Assembly (NCBI GenBank): GCA_946409145.1
Contig: CAMJVA010000013.1
Location: 1-15,567, forward strand
Length of the DNA: 15,567 bases
From: an uncultured Enterococcus sp.
Lineage (GTDB): Bacteria; Bacillota; Bacilli; Lactobacillales; Enterococcaceae
Direction of reading: 5' to 3'
This document shows, piece by piece, positions 14,254-15,567 of the stretch. Below the pieces are notes generated by a model that ran no database searches, was not told the DNA's origin, and worked only from the letters and a program-made list of their open reading frames with translations. Every line of letters begins with the position of its first letter. Position 1 is the stretch's first letter. The translations under genes and the position numbers were made by a program.

Positions 14254-14922
14254 ATGAAAGAAACGTTAATTTATCAAAATCCTCTAACCAAAGAAAGTGA
14301 CATTTCTGACTGGGTTAAAGAAGGAGAAATCAAAACGAGTTTTTCTGAAGGTTTAATTTTAGAAAATGGAGCATCGAGTGAGTTGGGGGATCATGCCCAC
14401 TTTACTTATTGGTTACCAGAAAAATTCCCTAAAAATATTAAAATCACTTGGGATTTTTTTCCTATTAGAGAGCCTGGTTTATGTATGATGTTTTTCAGTG
14501 CCTTAGGAAAAAACGGAGAAGGTATCTTTTCGGATACCTTAGCTAAACGAGATGGGTTTTATCCACAATATCATTCGGGAGATATTAATTGTTATCATAT
14601 ATCTTATTTCAGACATAAGCATCCAGAAGAAAGGGCTTTTCGAACATGTAATCTTAGAAAAAGCGCTGGATTTCACTTTATCACTCAAGGGGGGGATCCC
14701 CTTCCTCCTGTGAGTGATGCCATAGAAGATTATCATATGAGTATTTCTAATTACGAAGGAAAAATTATTTTTACTATTAATGATTTAGAAATTTTTTCTT
14801 ATGAAGATGATGGTAAAGCTTTTGGACCTGTGTTAGAAGAAGGATTTATTGGTTTTAGACAAATGGCTCCTATGAAAGCACGTTATCGTAACTTAGAAGT
14901 TTACACATTGAAAGAAGGGTAA
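14254..14922 (+). CDS. yesU: DUF1961 family protein, YesU-like
   Basis: A 222-residue protein clearly homologous to B. subtilis YesU (about 220 residues; galectin-like beta-sandwich, function unknown). Shared stretches, recalled from the YesU sequence, include the W-D-F..P-I-x-x-P-G-L-C-M segment, Y-H-S-G-D-I-N, E-E-R-A-F-R-T-C-N-L-R-K-S and G-F-R-Q-M-A-P-M-K-A near the C-terminus. No signal peptide or membrane segment is present. The fold and its constant company with RG-I genes suggest that it binds or modifies pectic sugars in the cytoplasm, for example as an unrecognised lyase, hydrolase or lectin; nothing in the sequence decides this. It follows the YesS-like regulator after a terminator and is 2 nt from the YesV-like gene, so the two are co-transcribed. 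The symbol is given by homology and synteny with B. subtilis. Confidence 0.9.
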   Translation: MKETLIYQNPLTKESDISDWVKEGEIKTSFSEGLILENGASSELGDHAHFTYWLPEKFPKNIKITWDFFPIREPGLCMMFFSALGKNGEGIFSDTLAKRDGFYPQYHSGDINCYHISYFRHKHPEERAFRTCNLRKSAGFHFITQGGDPLPPVSDAIEDYHMSISNYEGKIIFTINDLEIFSYEDDGKAFGPVLEEGFIGFRQMAPMKARYRNLEVYTLKEG

Positions 14923-14924
14923 AA

Positions 14925-15525
14925 ATGAAAGAAGGTACCTTAACCACAAAAATTTATAATGGTTTAAACATTGTATATTTTTGTATTATTCTCTCCATCC
15001 TTTTTTGGATAGGTCTTATCATTGGTCTTGGAATTTTCGGACTTGCCCCTAGCTTATTAACTTGTTTTCATTTAGCAAAACTTGAACATAAAAAAGAACT
15101 TGACCATTCCTTTAAAACTTTCTTCAAATATTATTTCGGTCATTTCTTTAAAGGTAATCAAATTTTAGGCTTACCATTAATTGGACTTTTAGTTTTACTT
15201 ATGGAAAGTAAATTAATTACTACTTTTGATTTACCAAATGAAAGCACTTTTATTGTTTTGCTCAGTGTTTTTCAAGGGTTACTTATTTTAATTGTTGCCT
15301 ATGCAAGTTCCATGTATCAATTTTACGCATTACGTCCTATGGAATATTTGAAAAAAGCAACTCAATTTATGCTATTTAACTTACCAGGAACGCTTTTAAG
15401 CTTACTTTTATTAGGTATTTGTTACATCGTAGGTGGTTTGATTCCTGGATTAATTCCCTTCTTCATTGTTGGTTTTGCGATTATGCTTACATCAGGCTTA
15501 CATTTAAACCAATTTGAAAAAAATG
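14925..15525 (+). CDS. yesV: DUF624 integral membrane protein, YesV-like, 3'-truncated by the contig end
   Basis: Residues 1-200 are genuine and resemble the DUF624 family (YesL/YesV, about 208 residues in B. subtilis): a hydrophobic segment at about 18-40 with the family's G-L-x-P-S-L-like motif near its end, a basic/aromatic loop about 50-75, and further hydrophobic segments near 80-95, 107-130, 143-165 and 167-188. The function of DUF624 is unknown; members often neighbour ABC sugar-transporter genes, suggesting a helper role in oligosaccharide uptake. The start ATG 14925 is 2 nt after the YesU stop, with GAAGGG (14914-14919) as ribosome binding site inside the preceding gene. The open frame runs on to TAG 15558-15560, but from 15526 the sequence is Illumina adapter, so residues 201-211 are not biological. 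Only a few C-terminal residues are probably missing. Confidence 0.82.
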
Positions 15526-15567
15526 AGATCGGAAGAGCGTCGTGTAGGGAAAGAGTGTAGATCTCGG
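15526..15567 (+). other. Illumina TruSeq adapter contamination (non-biological)
   Basis: The 42 bases starting AGATCGGAAGAGCGTCGTGT match the standard Illumina universal-adapter read-through sequence to the end of the window. They translate in frame to the notorious artefact tail G-R-A-S-C-R-E-R-V. They should be trimmed; they also show that the window's right edge is a raw contig end. Confidence 0.97.

Noticed and set aside
1..15567. tRNA, rRNA, CRISPR arrays, insertion sequences, phage or defence genes
   Set aside because: I looked for cloverleaf-like, regularly repeated or transposase-like sequence and saw none. All gaps between genes are under 160 bases and are explained by promoters or terminators.

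Overview
The window looks like one contig from a low-GC Gram-positive bacterium. AT-rich coding, strong AAGGAG-type ribosome binding sites, sigma-A-like promoters and U-tract terminators all fit Lactobacillales; an Enterococcus-like host is my best guess, but the genus is not shown by the sequence. The whole window is a carbohydrate-utilisation locus aimed at pectin, chiefly the rhamnogalacturonan I (RG-I) backbone. It resembles the Bacillus subtilis yes region: homologues of YesW/YesX, YesR/YteR, YesT/YesY, YesS, YesU and YesV are recognisable.

Layout. Bases 1-3655 (+) hold a 5'-incomplete gene for an RG lyase (PL11) fused to an RG acetylesterase (CE12-type SGNH), followed after 10 nt by a GH105 unsaturated rhamnogalacturonyl hydrolase. 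A convergent bidirectional terminator (3663-3692) separates these from a minus-strand AraC-family regulator (3701-4510). A compact divergent promoter region with a perfect 12-bp palindrome then leads into a plus-strand operon: a very long GH115-family enzyme, a GH28 polygalacturonase-family enzyme, a CE12 acetylesterase and, after an intergenic hairpin, a CE6/DUF303-type acetylesterase (4623-11778). A well-formed promoter drives a membrane-anchored YesS-like AraC regulator (11880-14102), which ends in a strong terminator. Then come a YesU-like DUF1961 protein and a YesV-like DUF624 membrane protein, cut off by the contig end.

How the genes could work together (inference). None of the enzymes with an intact N-terminus has a signal peptide, so oligosaccharides are probably imported and dismantled in the cytoplasm. 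Acetyl groups would be removed by three esterase domains, the RG backbone cleaved by PL11, unsaturated ends removed by GH105, galacturonic acid released by GH28, and glucuronic-acid decorations possibly removed by GH115. The importer is not in the window; a YesOPQ-like ABC transporter beyond the right end would be expected. Control is probably split between a cytosolic cupin-AraC regulator and a membrane-bound sensor-AraC regulator.

Quality warnings. The last 42 bases (15526-15567) are Illumina adapter, so the last 11 residues of the final predicted protein are artificial. At the left end an in-frame TAA (19-21) interrupts what looks like continuing PL11 coding sequence, so the first gene is either truncated by a sequence error or genuinely broken.
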